Below are positions 11,115 to 22,240 of a stretch of 64,000 nucleotides of DNA, in pieces. Position 1 is the stretch's first letter, and the number at the start of each line of letters is the position of its first letter. The stretch covers positions 2,453,501-2,517,500 of the forward strand of contig JALGQZ010000013.1 in assembly GCA_023105745.1 (NCBI GenBank), written 5' to 3'. The stretch comes from Austropuccinia psidii. Its lineage: Eukaryota > Basidiomycota > Pucciniomycetes > Pucciniales > Sphaerophragmiaceae. A model generated the notes under the pieces. It was not told the DNA's origin and did no database searches. It worked only from the letters and a program-made list of their open reading frames with translations. The translations under genes were made by a program, and so were the position numbers.

Positions 11115-11848
11115 CTATTCAGAAAAGATATTTCAGATTGTATATCAGTATTTTATGATAAAACAAAATGATTATATTCAATTCTACTGTTATTTTTCGA
11201 AATGTTTAAGTGTTTTTATGTTTTTTATTGTTTTTATATGTTTTAGTTTGAAAAATAACAGTTTTGAGTTTTTCACTTATGTTTTATAAGTGAAAAAACT
11301 GTAATATCCAAGTGTTTTGTGAATGATTCACTTGGATATTATTGTGTTTTTGTGTAAACATGTCAAATTTATTAAATTATAATAAATTTGATTTTTTATT
11401 ATAAATATTATAAATAATATTTATTATAAGACTTTGATATTAGTTAAATATCAAGTAATTACAAGTTTTCACGTCAATTTGAGTGATATCTTGTTTTAAA
11501 GGAAATATTTAATTAAAATATTCCTTGTAAAATAATAAAAAATTATTTTATTATTTTATATTTATTAATTATTAATTAATAAATGTTTATATATTAATTT
11601 TCACGCACTTTGGTGAAAAATAATAGTAAAATAAATAATATACTGTTTGTATATTATTATTTATATTGAAATTTAAATAATACAGATGTATTATTATGAA
11701 ATTTCGTGGAATTTATTGCAATAAATAAAAAAAAATAAAGAGGATATGTACTCTTATTCTCAACAAAAATATTTTATAATATATATTTTTGGAGTAAAAA
11801 AGAATTGTATATAAAAAAAAATGATAATAAAATAAAAATTTTACTCAC
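11115..11848 (-). other. E3 intron 1 in the leader; splicing would create the ORF1 AUG
   Basis: Minus-strand donor CACTACAA|GTGAGT at 11848 and acceptor CTGAATAG ending at 11115, 734 nt and very AT-rich. The next exon starts TGGAAAAGG, so the joined sequence reads A|TG GAA AAG. No ATG occurs in the leader exon between the LTR and the donor (11944-11849), so the junction AUG would be the first one after the primer-binding site. The stretch contains no other feature I can support. Confidence 0.65.
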
Positions 11849-11924
11849 TTGTAGTGAAATACCTTTTAAATAGCTGAATTTTACGCCTAATTCAGTTCAA
11901 AATACGTCCAATAAGGTTGAATAA

Positions 11925-11944
11925 CCACGGCCAGGCCCCCAAAT
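11925..11944 (-). promoter_or_regulatory. Putative primer-binding site of E3
   Basis: Read on the minus strand directly after the 5' LTR: ATTTGGGGGCCTGGCCGTGG. It begins a few bases from the LTR end with TGG, as expected for pairing to a tRNA CCA end, but the GC-rich remainder did not let me name a tRNA. Confidence 0.7.
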
Positions 11945-13444
11945 TGTCAGGGTGAGTCTATGTAGAAGCTTAAAAACAGTAAATACAAGCTAGTACTATG
12001 ACTGTGACACGTCAAAATAAGTAATAAAATAATTCTTCAGGTCCTACTGCTACGTGGTAACAGTGGTGATGAGTCTATTGAGGACCTGGGTTGCAATGTT
12101 CTAATATCTTTGACTGTAAAGAGACACTACAATAATTATATTTAATTATATCTTTAAGTATTCTAAGGACACTACTGATGGATAACAGTCTTGTCACGTA
12201 AGAATATATAATAAAAAGATAAGATGAGGATTTTTGAAGGCAAAAACCCTTCTTTTTATATCTTTCAAGACTGTCAAGAGTTATTTACTCTTCACACGTC
12301 AGAGGAGTGAAAATTTTCACTCCATTGGCCAGTCTGTGGTTCTGGATCCTCAATTCTGACGTCAGTAGAGGCAGAATTGTGGTTTTGGGACCACAAATGA
12401 TCATTCTGGATCAATACAGGATGAAAAAACTTTTCACCTGCCACGTCAGCACTTGGATGACGTTGTTCTGGTGTTTGTATGACCAATACTAGTCATTCTG
12501 GGCGGGTTTAAGCTTTGAACAACCATTATTTTGAGTATTAAGACTGTACTGGTTGGTACAGGTTTGGTACAGGCCAGTATTGGCCAAAATACTTCCAACC
12601 AAGATATCTTGGTCAGTTTTTGAGATATCAAGAAACTAAGAGCACAGAATTGAAGGGCTTAATGAGCTCTTCAATTTGGTATGCTTCATGTTTACCCTTC
12701 TTTAAAATAGCAAAAGTTATAAGGGTTTTAAGTTTTTGGATGTATTTTTGTACATCAGTATGAGGCTTCAAAAACTTCCATACCAGATATCTTCTTCAGT
12801 TTGGAAGATATCTGTATTCTGATGATACAGTTTTGTAGGGCTTGATTAGCCCTACAGTTTGGTATATGACACTGTACAGTTGTATGAGTGTATGCCAAAG
12901 ATACAGGGGTTTGTTTATTTTCTTATTTTCAGAATATCTGTATTTTGGTTATTAAACCTTTGAACCAAGATCCCTCAGTCAATTTAAGAGATACAGAGGT
13001 CTAAGGTGTCTCAAATTAAAGCTCTTGTTGAGATCTTTAATTTGGTTATACTTTTGTACAGTTTTGTACAAGCCCTCTTTGACTTTCAGGGGGACTTGGT
13101 TTTGAAAATGAGGTTATATGGTATCTCCAGTTGTAGTGGTGTTACAACAACATGGATGATATCATTGTGTAGCTCTCTATGTGAGCTTTAAGAAAAATAC
13201 CATTTTGGTATAGGATAACTTAAATATGCATAAGTTAGAGGAGAGGTGAAAATAAGGGTTTTGACTTGTTTATTCTCCTCTAGGTTTCCTTATTCTGTTT
13301 GGATAAGGTTGGTGTTTAATGTAAGAGGGTTGTTTTCTCTTAATTATTACCTGTATTGACTATGTTTGTTCAATACTTGTCATACCATTATTTATGGTAT
13401 GTTGGATGTCATGCTAGTGCTCTGTTTTGAGTCACAGGCTGACA
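11945..13444 (-). repeat. E3 5' LTR (1500 bp, family A)
   Basis: Same length as 3356-4855, with two C/T differences noticed. For the minus-strand element this LTR carries the promoter. Right boundary ...CAGGCTGACA is followed by the duplication ATTGC (13445-13449). Confidence 0.97.
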
Positions 13445-13731
13445 ATTGCCATAAAAGAATTTTATTCTAAAATACTTTTATTTTTTCTTATTCTTTAAAT
13501 TATGACTACCAGAAGAGGTTCCCAATACTCCATCCAATCAGATGGAGCTGGACTCAGAGGTAGAATTGATCCCTCAAAAGGGAAAAGAAAGGGCAATATC
13601 CCCAGTGGAACAGAATCCACACAAGGAAGTGCCTTATCCCAAAGGCAAGTCCCAGAAATGCCCATGATATCTGAGCCTGAATTGGAACTAAGTATGAGTA
13701 ACTCAAATAGGTACAAATCACATTCAGAGGG

Positions 13732-14195
13732 CTCAAATAGACATCTACATGAGCCAGTACAAGCAGTATTACACAGTATACAAGGACAAAGACTGGGAAA
13801 TGCTGCCTCAAATACATCAAGGAGTGATGAACTCCTGGCACATCCTGAAAAAGTTCCTCAAAGAGGAGGAGATAGTGAAATACTCCAATGGATGGAATCC
13901 ACTGTCATCCAAACCTCAAATCAAAAAAATCAAGGATTATCATGCCAAAAAGAGGGAGGCAACCAAGGAAGAAGCCCCAGTAGCCTCTACCAGCAAGCCT
14001 CAAGCCAACCCACTTCCCCAAGAAGGGAAGAAGAACAAGAAAAAGCATTGGAGGAAACCATATTCCCCAAGTTACAGAATCCCAACAATCCAAAAGGATG
14101 CCATGGACAATGTCTTCAACATGGCCAGAACCTTGATGGAATTCAAGGACAAGGAAGAGCAAAGAATGATACAACCTCATTTCCCAAAGAAATAA
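13732..14195 (+). CDS. E2 ORF1 terminal exon (GWNP protein), +1 relative to gag-pol
   Basis: Open in the frame overlapping gag-pol and ending TAA 14193-14195. It encodes an aromatic, basic region ([17 protein letters not shown]), then SNGWNPLS, a Lys/Pro-rich stretch and a helical end. Against E7 (60690-60219) substitutions cluster at third positions of this frame from about 13732 on, so it is the constrained frame. The same motif in E4 (23599-24247) and E3 supports homology. The upstream boundary is uncertain: the direct splice from 3332 to 13513 runs into a stop near 13664 in this frame, so either a further short intron ending CAAATAG at 13731, or entry from the gag-pol frame, is needed. 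Confidence 0.6.
14183..14189 (+). promoter_or_regulatory. Candidate -1 frameshift heptamer in E2 (C CCA AAG)
   Basis: The heptamer fits X XXY YYZ exactly in the ORF1 frame, one codon before its stop (14193-14195). A -1 slip moves ribosomes into the gag-pol frame (PKEITLS). E7 keeps the same heptamer at 60231-60225, again just before the ORF1 stop (TAA 60221-60219). A final G is atypical for eukaryotic sites and I did not identify a clear downstream stem. Confidence 0.5.
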
Positions 14196-17100
14196 CCTTG
14201 TCCAAAGATGTTGTAAATACTTTAACAGAAATTAAAAATAGTATATTACCTCTAAAAGAAATTAAAAATAGTTTATTATCACTACAAGAAATAAATAACA
14301 ATTTATCTTCTTTAACAAAAGTTGTTGTGCAAAACAAAAAAGAAATTGACAACATTAAGTTTATTGTTGAAAATAATAAACCAAAGAATTTAACTGACAA
14401 TACTCAAAAATTAATACAAGGACAACAAGAATTGTATAAATACATAAAAGATATCAAAGACAAGACTTTGACAATCAATTATGATGTGAGTATTGACAAT
14501 CTTAAAGAAAGATTAAATAAATTAAGTATTTCTGTAGAAAAATTTGAAGAAAAGACTTCATCACACCAAAAATTACTTTTGGACCATGTGGAAAAAAGTG
14601 ATGAAGCAAGAATGCATCTGAAAGATGATATTCAAAGTGAAATAAGGCTTATTACAGAAAAAATGGATAAAATTAATGAGGCTAATTCAAATATGCCAAA
14701 GTTATCAACACCATTTTCTCATATAAGAAGCCCTGTTAAAACAAAAGAGGAATTGTCAAATCCTTTCATAACAGACTTGAGTCACCAAGACAATAACCAA
14801 GTCTTAATGAAAGAAGCACCTCAATTGAAGGAATGGCCAACATTCACAGGAGAAGGTGAATATGACCACATTTCATTTATTAAAACAATTGACATGTTAC
14901 AAGAAGACTATGCCATACCAGATGAATTAATCACTGCAAGATTACATTCATTATTTGAGAAATCTGCAAAAAGATGGTATTATGGCATAAGACAGACAAA
15001 TGGTAAAAATACCTGGTCTTGGTGGAAACAAGAAATAATCACCAAGTGGGCAAATGATGCCTGGAGGTATAAGATAGAAAATGCATTTGAAAACTCTTTC
15101 TTTGACCCAGAGAAAGATAAACCTTTAACTTGGTTCTTAAAACAAGTTGAAAGGCTTAATGCACTGTACCCAGAAATGTCACAGAAGATGGTGCATATGA
15201 AAATACTTAAAAAATGTGGAGGGGAACTAGAACATGCCCTAAGAAGCAGGTGTATAGAACCATGCTCCACAGAAGAGTATATAAATGCACTAGAAGATAT
15301 AGTGACAAGAACAAAAATTGGCAGGACTTGGAAAAAATTGGACATTAAAAGCCCAAATAAACCATTTATCAAAAAAGATAAATCAAAAGAATCCTTTAAG
15401 CCCAATACATCCAACAATAATGAGCAAAGAAAATGCCATAAATGTGGAGGTATTGGACACTTAGCCAATAATTGCCTTAAAAAAGCAAAGATTAATGAAA
15501 TTGTGGAAACAGAAAACCACAATGACAAAGAAGAAGAATCTGACTCTGAAAAAGAGACAGAAGAATCAGAAAGCTCTGAAAGTGATGAAATCAATATAAT
15601 CAATGCACAAATTAATAATATTGATATAATTTATGAAGTAGTGGATGTTAACTCAAACTTGCCACAAGTTGGAACATCTGACACAAATCTGACAAACATA
15701 CAAGATGCCAAAATGTATAGAACCAAACCTGCAAGAGGAATGGGATATACAGCTGGAAAATCAAGTATTAGTATTGTTATGGTTGATAACCAAGAAGGAA
15801 AGGTTAACTTGGATACAGGAGCATATTGCACTTATGTTGGCAAAAGTTATTTAAAAACCATTGTCCCAGACTGGCAAGAAAAACTTATGCCAATACAAGG
15901 TGTCAAATTTAGTAGTGCAAGTGAGAGCATGAAGCCCCTTGGAATAATTGATTTAACACTAATTTTTCCTCACCCCTCACAATGTGTCAGAATTAAAGTA
16001 GAGTTTGTAGTAATGGACAACTGTACTAGTAATCATTTCATACTTGGGAATGACTACTTATCAATCTATGGTATAGATATTTCCAACGAAAAGGATAGAT
16101 ATTTTACCATAGGAGATAACAAAAGACAAAAGTTTGGATTCTTAAATAACAAAAAACAAATCACAGTTATTAAGAATGAAGAAAAAATTCCAGAAAAGGA
16201 ACTTTTTATATCTGAACAACTCATAGAGGCAGAATTCAATCAAGAATTAACAGAAAAAATGAAAGAAGAATTGATTGATCTCTTATTTAAGTATAAAAAT
16301 GCCTTTGCAACTGACAAAGAGCCACTAGGTGCCATAATTGGACATGAAGTGGATATAATTCTTAATGTAGAAAAACCTTACCCACCTTTATTAAGAAGAC
16401 CTGCTTATCCAGCCAGTCCAAGAGCTAGAGAAGCCTTAGAAGTGCACATTAAAGAATTAATGGACCTTGGAGTATTAAGAAAGGTTGGACATAATGAACA
16501 AGTAGAAGTTACTACACCTGTCATTATAGCTTGGCATAATGGAAAATCAAGGATGGTAGGAGACTTCAGAGCCCTGAATACCTATACCATTCCAGACAGA
16601 TATCCAATACCCAGAATCCATGAGACATTAACCCAATTGTCACAAGCTAAGTTCATCACAGCTATGGATGCAATGAAGGGTTTTCATCAAAATGTCTTAA
16701 CAGACAATGCCAAGAAACTACTAAGAATAATAGTCCATTGTGGAATTTTTGAATACTTAAGAATGCCATTTGGAATAAAAAATGCACCTTCCCATTATCA
16801 AAGAATGATGAATACCATATTCCCTGAAGAATTATCAGAAGGATGGTTGATTATCTATATTGATGATATCATAGTTTGCTCAGAAACTTGGGAAAATCAC
16901 CTTACAAGACTAGAAAGGGTATTACAGAAAATAGTCCAAGTAAATATGAAAATTTCCTTGAAAAAATGTCATTTTGCATACAGTGAATTAAAGGCACTAG
17001 GACATGTAGTATCTGGCCTTAGTCTAGGCATAGACAAAAATAAAGTAGCAGCAGTACTACTTAAGCCAATGCCTCAAACCAAAAAAGAAATGCAATCATT

Positions 17101-19300
17101 TCTAGGATTTGCTGGTTACTATAGACAGCATATAAAGGACTTTGCAAAGATTGCTAAATCCTTGTATAAGCTATGTGACCAACAAACAGTCTATGAGATG
17201 ACAGAAGAAAGAGTCAAGGCATATGAAGAATTGAAAAATTCCTTAACAAATGCCCCATTTCTTCTGATGCCAGATTGGAAACTACCCTTCAAACTGTACA
17301 TTGATGCTTGTGGAGAAGGACTAGGTGCTGCACTTCACCAAACACAAATTATCAATGACAAACCAGTGGAAGGACCAATTTGTTTCATTTCAAGGCAGAT
17401 AAAGCCAACAGAAGCAAGGTATGGAGCAAGCCAAATGGAATGCTTATGCCTAGTATGGGCTTTAGAAAAACTGCATTATTATTTGGATGGCACAGTATTT
17501 GATGTAATCACAGACTGTAATGCTGTGAAATCACTATTAAATATGAAGACTCCAAATAGACATATGCTGAGATGGCAAATTGCTATCCAAGAATATAGAG
17601 GAAATATGACTATTGTTCATAAATCTGGGAATATTCATAAAAATGCAGATGGTCTTAGTAGATGGGCTCTAGCAAATACCCCTGACAATCCAGCATGGGT
17701 ACCACAAGAAGAGCACCATATAGAAGGAATATGTGTTACAGACATTGGCACAGAATTCTTTAACCAAGTTAAAGAAAGCTATAAGACAGACAAAAATTGC
17801 CATATCTTAAGCCAACTTCTAATGAAAGACTGCAAAGATCCATCACTTTCATCAAAACTAGATGAAATATGGAAAAAGGCATATGATGAAGGAAGATTTC
17901 ACCTCCTTGATGGAATCCTTTACCATAGAACAAAACACACATGTGTTATGGCCTTAACAGATAGAACACTAATAAACACTATTTTACATGAGTGTCATGA
18001 TAGTGTTGCATCTGGACATCTCTCAGAAGATAGGACACTAGAGAGGGTGAAAACCTGCTCTTGGTGGCCAAATTGGAAGAAAGATGTTGCAGAGTACTGC
18101 CAAACCTGTGACAGATGTCAAAAAGCCAACAGAGCCACAGGAAAGAAATTTGGAATGATGATCCAAATCCAACAACCAAAATCCCCATGAGAAATAGTTC
18201 ATATGGATTGGGTAACAGCCTTACCTCCAGGAGGAGACAGGAGTTATAATGCATGCCTAGTGTTAGTTGACAGGTACAGTAAAACTCCCATGTTCTTACC
18301 ATGTCATAAAGATGACACAGCTATGGATACAGCCATAATGATATGGAATAAATTCATTAGCCACACAGGCTTATTCCAAAATATTATAAGTGACAGAGAC
18401 CCAAAGTTCACTTCAGCATTATGGACAAATCTCCATAACTTGTTTGGGACAAAATTGTCATTCTCAACAGCTTATCATCCTCAAACTGATGGTCTAGCAG
18501 AAAGAATTATACAGACCCTAGAGGATATGATCCGAAGATTCTGTGCTTATGGGCTTGAATTCAAAGATTCTGATGGTTTTACCCATGATTGGTGTACACT
18601 AATACCAGCACTTGAACTGGCATATAAGACATCAATCCAGTCTTCTACTGGCAAAACACCAGCAATGCTAGATAAAGGTTGGAATCCAAGACTTCCTTAT
18701 GACACCCTCAAAAAGGACTTAGTGGATATACATCCAACAGCAAGCAGTTTCAAGATAATGCTTGACAAAGCAAGACACCATGAAAACAGATGCATGCAAG
18801 ATTCTTTTAAATATGCAAAAGAAAGATGGGATAAAAGTCATAAACCACCTGATTTCAAAATAGGAGACTTGGCTTTAGTATCAACCCTTAATTTCAATAA
18901 CATAAAAGGCCCAAAGAAATTGAAAGATTCCTTTGCAGGACCATTTATGATAAAAGCACTCCATGGACCCAATGCTGTGCAATTAGAACTCACAGGTGAA
19001 CTAATGAACAAACACCCAACTTTCCCTGTAAGTCTGATAAAACCTTACAGTTCAAGTGACAAGGAGTTATTTCCACTAAGAAATAAACCCCCACTTGAGA
19101 TTCCCCCCTTGGAGGAAGGAGAGGAAAAGAAAATAGTAAAAGTCCTTGAAGAAAGAAGGACAAGAAACAAAAAAGAAAGGGAATACCTTGTAAGGTATAG
19201 AAATTCAACTCAGGAAGATGAATGGCTACTTGAGAAAGATATAACAAATGCTGATAAATTACTAAGAAGATTCAGACATGAAAGAAAACCTGAAAAATAA

Positions 19301-19418
19301 AAAAGTTAAGCATTATTGAGCTTCAAGACTAACAAAGTCTATTGAAGAGGTAGGACAGTGGATGATACCCTAATCACACATATCAGATTGTGGTACAATC
19401 TTTTTTGGTGGTAGGGAA
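19301..19418 (+). promoter_or_regulatory. E2 3' untranslated end with polypurine tract
   Basis: 118 bp between the gag-pol stop and the 3' LTR. It ends GGTGGTAGGGAA at 19407-19418, immediately before TGTGAG, as expected for a plus-strand primer. The E7 copy keeps it at 55006-55020 on the minus strand. Confidence 0.72.
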
Positions 19419-21430
19419 TGTGAGCCTTTGAGATATGACCACATACCCAATAAGGTCACAAAAAAGACTCAGAACAATCATACCTTTAATATAATTATAT
19501 TAAAATTACTTAGAATAATTATACATTAAGAATAATTACTTAAATATACAAAAAATACCATAAATTGGTACAAAAATTGGTTTAACTTAAAACCCAATGA
19601 ATAAACATGTAAAATAAATTATACAATTGGATTCCCCATGGAAAAATACACATATACCATTTTTATGGCATATCTGTAAAGTCAATACTTAAGGAATTAT
19701 AAGGTATAATACCTTATAAAAACCATAAAACCTTATTTATCTCAAAGCCCAATGAAACAACATGTAAAATAAATTGTACCAGTGGTTTCCCCATGAAATT
19801 CCACACATAAAACAATTAATAAGCCAATTTCCAATGTTAATACTTAAGGAATTATCCTGAATATATGCACTTTTTTGGTCAACGCATATATTCAAGGATC
19901 ATACCTAATATCTTCTAAACTATACATGATAGAATGATGAACCAAAAATAAAGTTACCACGTAATTACTGTAAGAACACAGATATGAACTTTATTTTACA
20001 AATTATAAACAAGATTAAAGCTTATGATGAATTATTGATAAAAATCAACAGAGCTGTTGACCACTTTGTTGTGAAAGTGTTCCAAACTTAAAAAAAAGTA
20101 CACAGTTGGATTCTTCTAGTGATGTAATTTTCATTATTAAATTCAGGGTATAACCCCCTGAAATCAAGGTTTGAAGTTTAAAATATTTAATTTCGACAGA
20201 AAAGATGAGTTACAAGAAAAATCATCAAAATTAGAGTTTTGATGATGTAATGAAATGCTCTTGGCGGCATAATAAGGTTATGCCAAGCTATCAGAATTCA
20301 CTCTCTGAATTGCTGTAGCGTGTAAATCTTAAAATTTATTGAGGATCAAAGTTTGAGCTTAATTTGAGCAGTTATGATCACATACTGTAACCTTAATTTA
20401 AGTTTAACAGTATTAAGAGTGATAAAATTGGTGAATACTATTAGTTTATGATTAAAACTAATAAAATCCACGAAATTTGGGGTTCTGCCAAGCCTCTGAT
20501 GTCATCAAACTTAGAGTTATAGTGATAACTCTAAATAATGGTGTAATAATGATGTAATATGGTTTGATCATGATGTAATCACCCTCAAACCTTAAAATAT
20601 TGATCAATTCCAGTGGATATGATCAGTACACGTCTACTAGAAGCCTGTTGGACTCTAGGAGGGAGGTATTTACTATAAATAGAGCTCTTTTTACTCTATT
20701 TTCCCCTCAGACACATCAAAAACATTAAATCAATTAAATAAAAGGTAATTTCTTTATTCTTTATATATAAAACTCTTATATTATTAAAGACCAAAGACCA
20801 TCTTAATATTAATCACTATTTTTACGTGATTAAATCAATTCTTTAATTGTTTTTGTTATAAATCTCTATATAAACTCATTTCCACGTAAAAATCAAGAAT
20901 TTTAGTAATTTTCTTTATTTTTTATTGTAAATACAATTTGAAAAGGTTGTATTGTATTCTTTTGGCGTAAAATATCTCAAAAGTATTATTTTAAGTGTTA
21001 AAAGTAGGTTATTTCATCTTATTATAATAATTTCTCTCTTATTATTACTCTTAATAATTCTTATTTAATATAAATAGTATTTATATTAATATATAACTTT
21101 AATATTAGTAATATTATTGTTATTAATTGTTTTTTATTTATAAAAAACAGTTTTTTACGCCTTTATTATTTGTTGGTAACAATAATAAAGAGCTTTATAA
21201 TATATTAAATATTTTATATTAATATATTATTTATAATATTATAATTTCATATAATATTAATTATATTATTATATTTATTTAATAATATAATATTTTTAGG
21301 CCATAATAATAATATTTCTTTATTATTATTATTATTTTAAGCTTATTTATTTCAATTATAAGGACATTCAGAGTACAATAAGTAATAAATTAGTAATTTT
21401 TTACTTATTGTTTCATAGTCAAACCTTACA
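19419..21430 (+). repeat. E2 3' LTR (2012 bp)
   Basis: Partner of 686-2698, same termini, about 30 scattered differences by eye. TATA box at 20674-20681. Followed by the duplication AGCAA (21431-21435) and the resumption of the E1 coding sequence. Confidence 0.96.
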
Positions 21431-21435
21431 AGCAA

Positions 21436-22240
21436 GATATGGAGCAAGCCAAATGGAATGCCTCTGCTTAGTGTGGGCTTTAGAAAAATTACATTATTAC
21501 TTGGATGGAACAGTATTTAATGTGATTACAGACTGCAATGCTGTAAAATCTCTATTAAATATGAAAAATCCAAATAGACATATGCTGAGATGGAAAATTG
21601 CTATCCAAGAATATACAGGAAATATGACTTTTGATCATAAATCTGGTAATATTCATAAAAATGCAGATGGTCTTAGTAGATGGGCTCTAGCAAATACCCC
21701 TGACAATCCAGTATGGGTACCACAGGAAGAACACCATATAGAAAGAATATGTGTTACAGACATTGGCACAAAATTCTTTAACCAAGTTAAAGAAAGCTAT
21801 GAGATAGACAAAAATTGCCATATTTTAAGCCAACTTCTAATGAAAGACTGCAAAGACCCAACACTTTCATCAAAACTAGATGAAACATGGAAAAAGGCAT
21901 ATGATGAAGGAAGATTCCACCTCCTTGATGGAATCCTTTACCATAGAAAAAAACACACATGTGTTATGGCCTTAACAGATAGAACCCTGATAAACACTAT
22001 TTTACATGAGTGTCATGATAGTGTTGCAGCTGGACACCGTTCAGAAGACAGAACACTAGAGAGGGGGAAAACCTGCTCTTGGTGGCCAAATTGGAAGAAA
22101 GATGTAGAAGAATACTGCCAGACCTGTGACAGATTTCAGAAAGCCAACAGAGCCACAGGAAAGAAATTTGGAATGATGATCCAAATCCGAGAACCAAAAT
22201 CCCCTTGGGAAATAGTTCATATGGATTGTGTAACAGCATT
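21436..22240 (+). pseudogene. E1: 3' continuation of the split pol fragment (RNase H to start of integrase)
   Basis: Resumes exactly where 685 left off ([19 protein letters not shown]) and stays open through RNase H (DADGLSR-type motif present as NADGLSR) and the integrase zinc finger. The zinc finger shows changes such as GHRS for GHLS and DRFQ for DRCQ, the latter losing a zinc-binding Cys. It stops after the first integrase strand (HMDCVTAL; Trp after the catalytic Asp is Cys). From about 22241 the sequence is LTR of family C, so the rest of E1 has been deleted. Confidence 0.92.

Larger units (their letters stand above)
3356..13444 (-). mobile_element. E3: complete, recently inserted family A Ty3/Gypsy chromovirus
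   Basis: Full-length minus-strand element inside E2. The LTRs are both exactly 1500 bp (3356-4855 and 11945-13444), with TG...CA ends. The 5-bp duplication ATTGC is perfect (3351-3355 and 13445-13449). I found only two differences between the LTRs, both C/T, within the stretch 4417-4602 versus 13006-13191. Internal parts in element order: primer-binding site near 11944, leader exon, upstream exon 11114-10803, gag-pol 10741-4880, purine tract 4875-4856. Gag-pol is uninterrupted with all expected catalytic residues. This is the youngest element in the window and the only one that looks competent. Confidence 0.98.
13502..19300 (+). pseudogene. E2 Gag-Pol polyprotein with one internal stop codon
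   Basis: The frame runs 1932 codons from ATG 13502 to TAA 19300, except for TGA at 18188-18190 (codon 1563), where E1 and E3 have the conserved Trp of a PWEI motif; one G-to-A change explains it. Domains: a long Asn/Lys-rich coiled-coil-like region (about 230-400), capsid-like gag (about 440-615), CCHC knuckle C645/C648/H653/C658, an acidic Ser/Glu linker, protease DTG 771-773, RT YIDD 1119-1122, RNase H D1268. The integrase catalytic residues D1569, D1631 and E1667 all lie after the stop, then GPF and the chromodomain. The stop separates the integrase zinc finger from its core, so no full integrase is made unless the stop is read through. The first about 230 codons overlap ORF1. Confidence 0.95.
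686..21430 (+). mobile_element. E2: complete family B Ty3/Gypsy chromovirus, interrupted by E3
   Basis: A full-length LTR retrotransposon with LTRs at 686-2698 and 19419-21430. It is flanked by a perfect 5-bp target duplication AGCAA (681-685 and 21431-21435). Internal order: primer-binding region at 2699, intron-containing leader and small exon at 3183-3332, gag-pol frame 13502-19300, purine-rich tract just before 19419, and the 3' LTR. E3 (with its own duplication) occupies 3356-13449. By eye the two E2 LTRs differ at roughly 30 of about 2012 positions, so E2 is fairly young but clearly older than E3. Its gag-pol is open except for a single in-frame TGA at 18188-18190. The insertion site is the RNase H region of E1. 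Confidence 0.96.
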
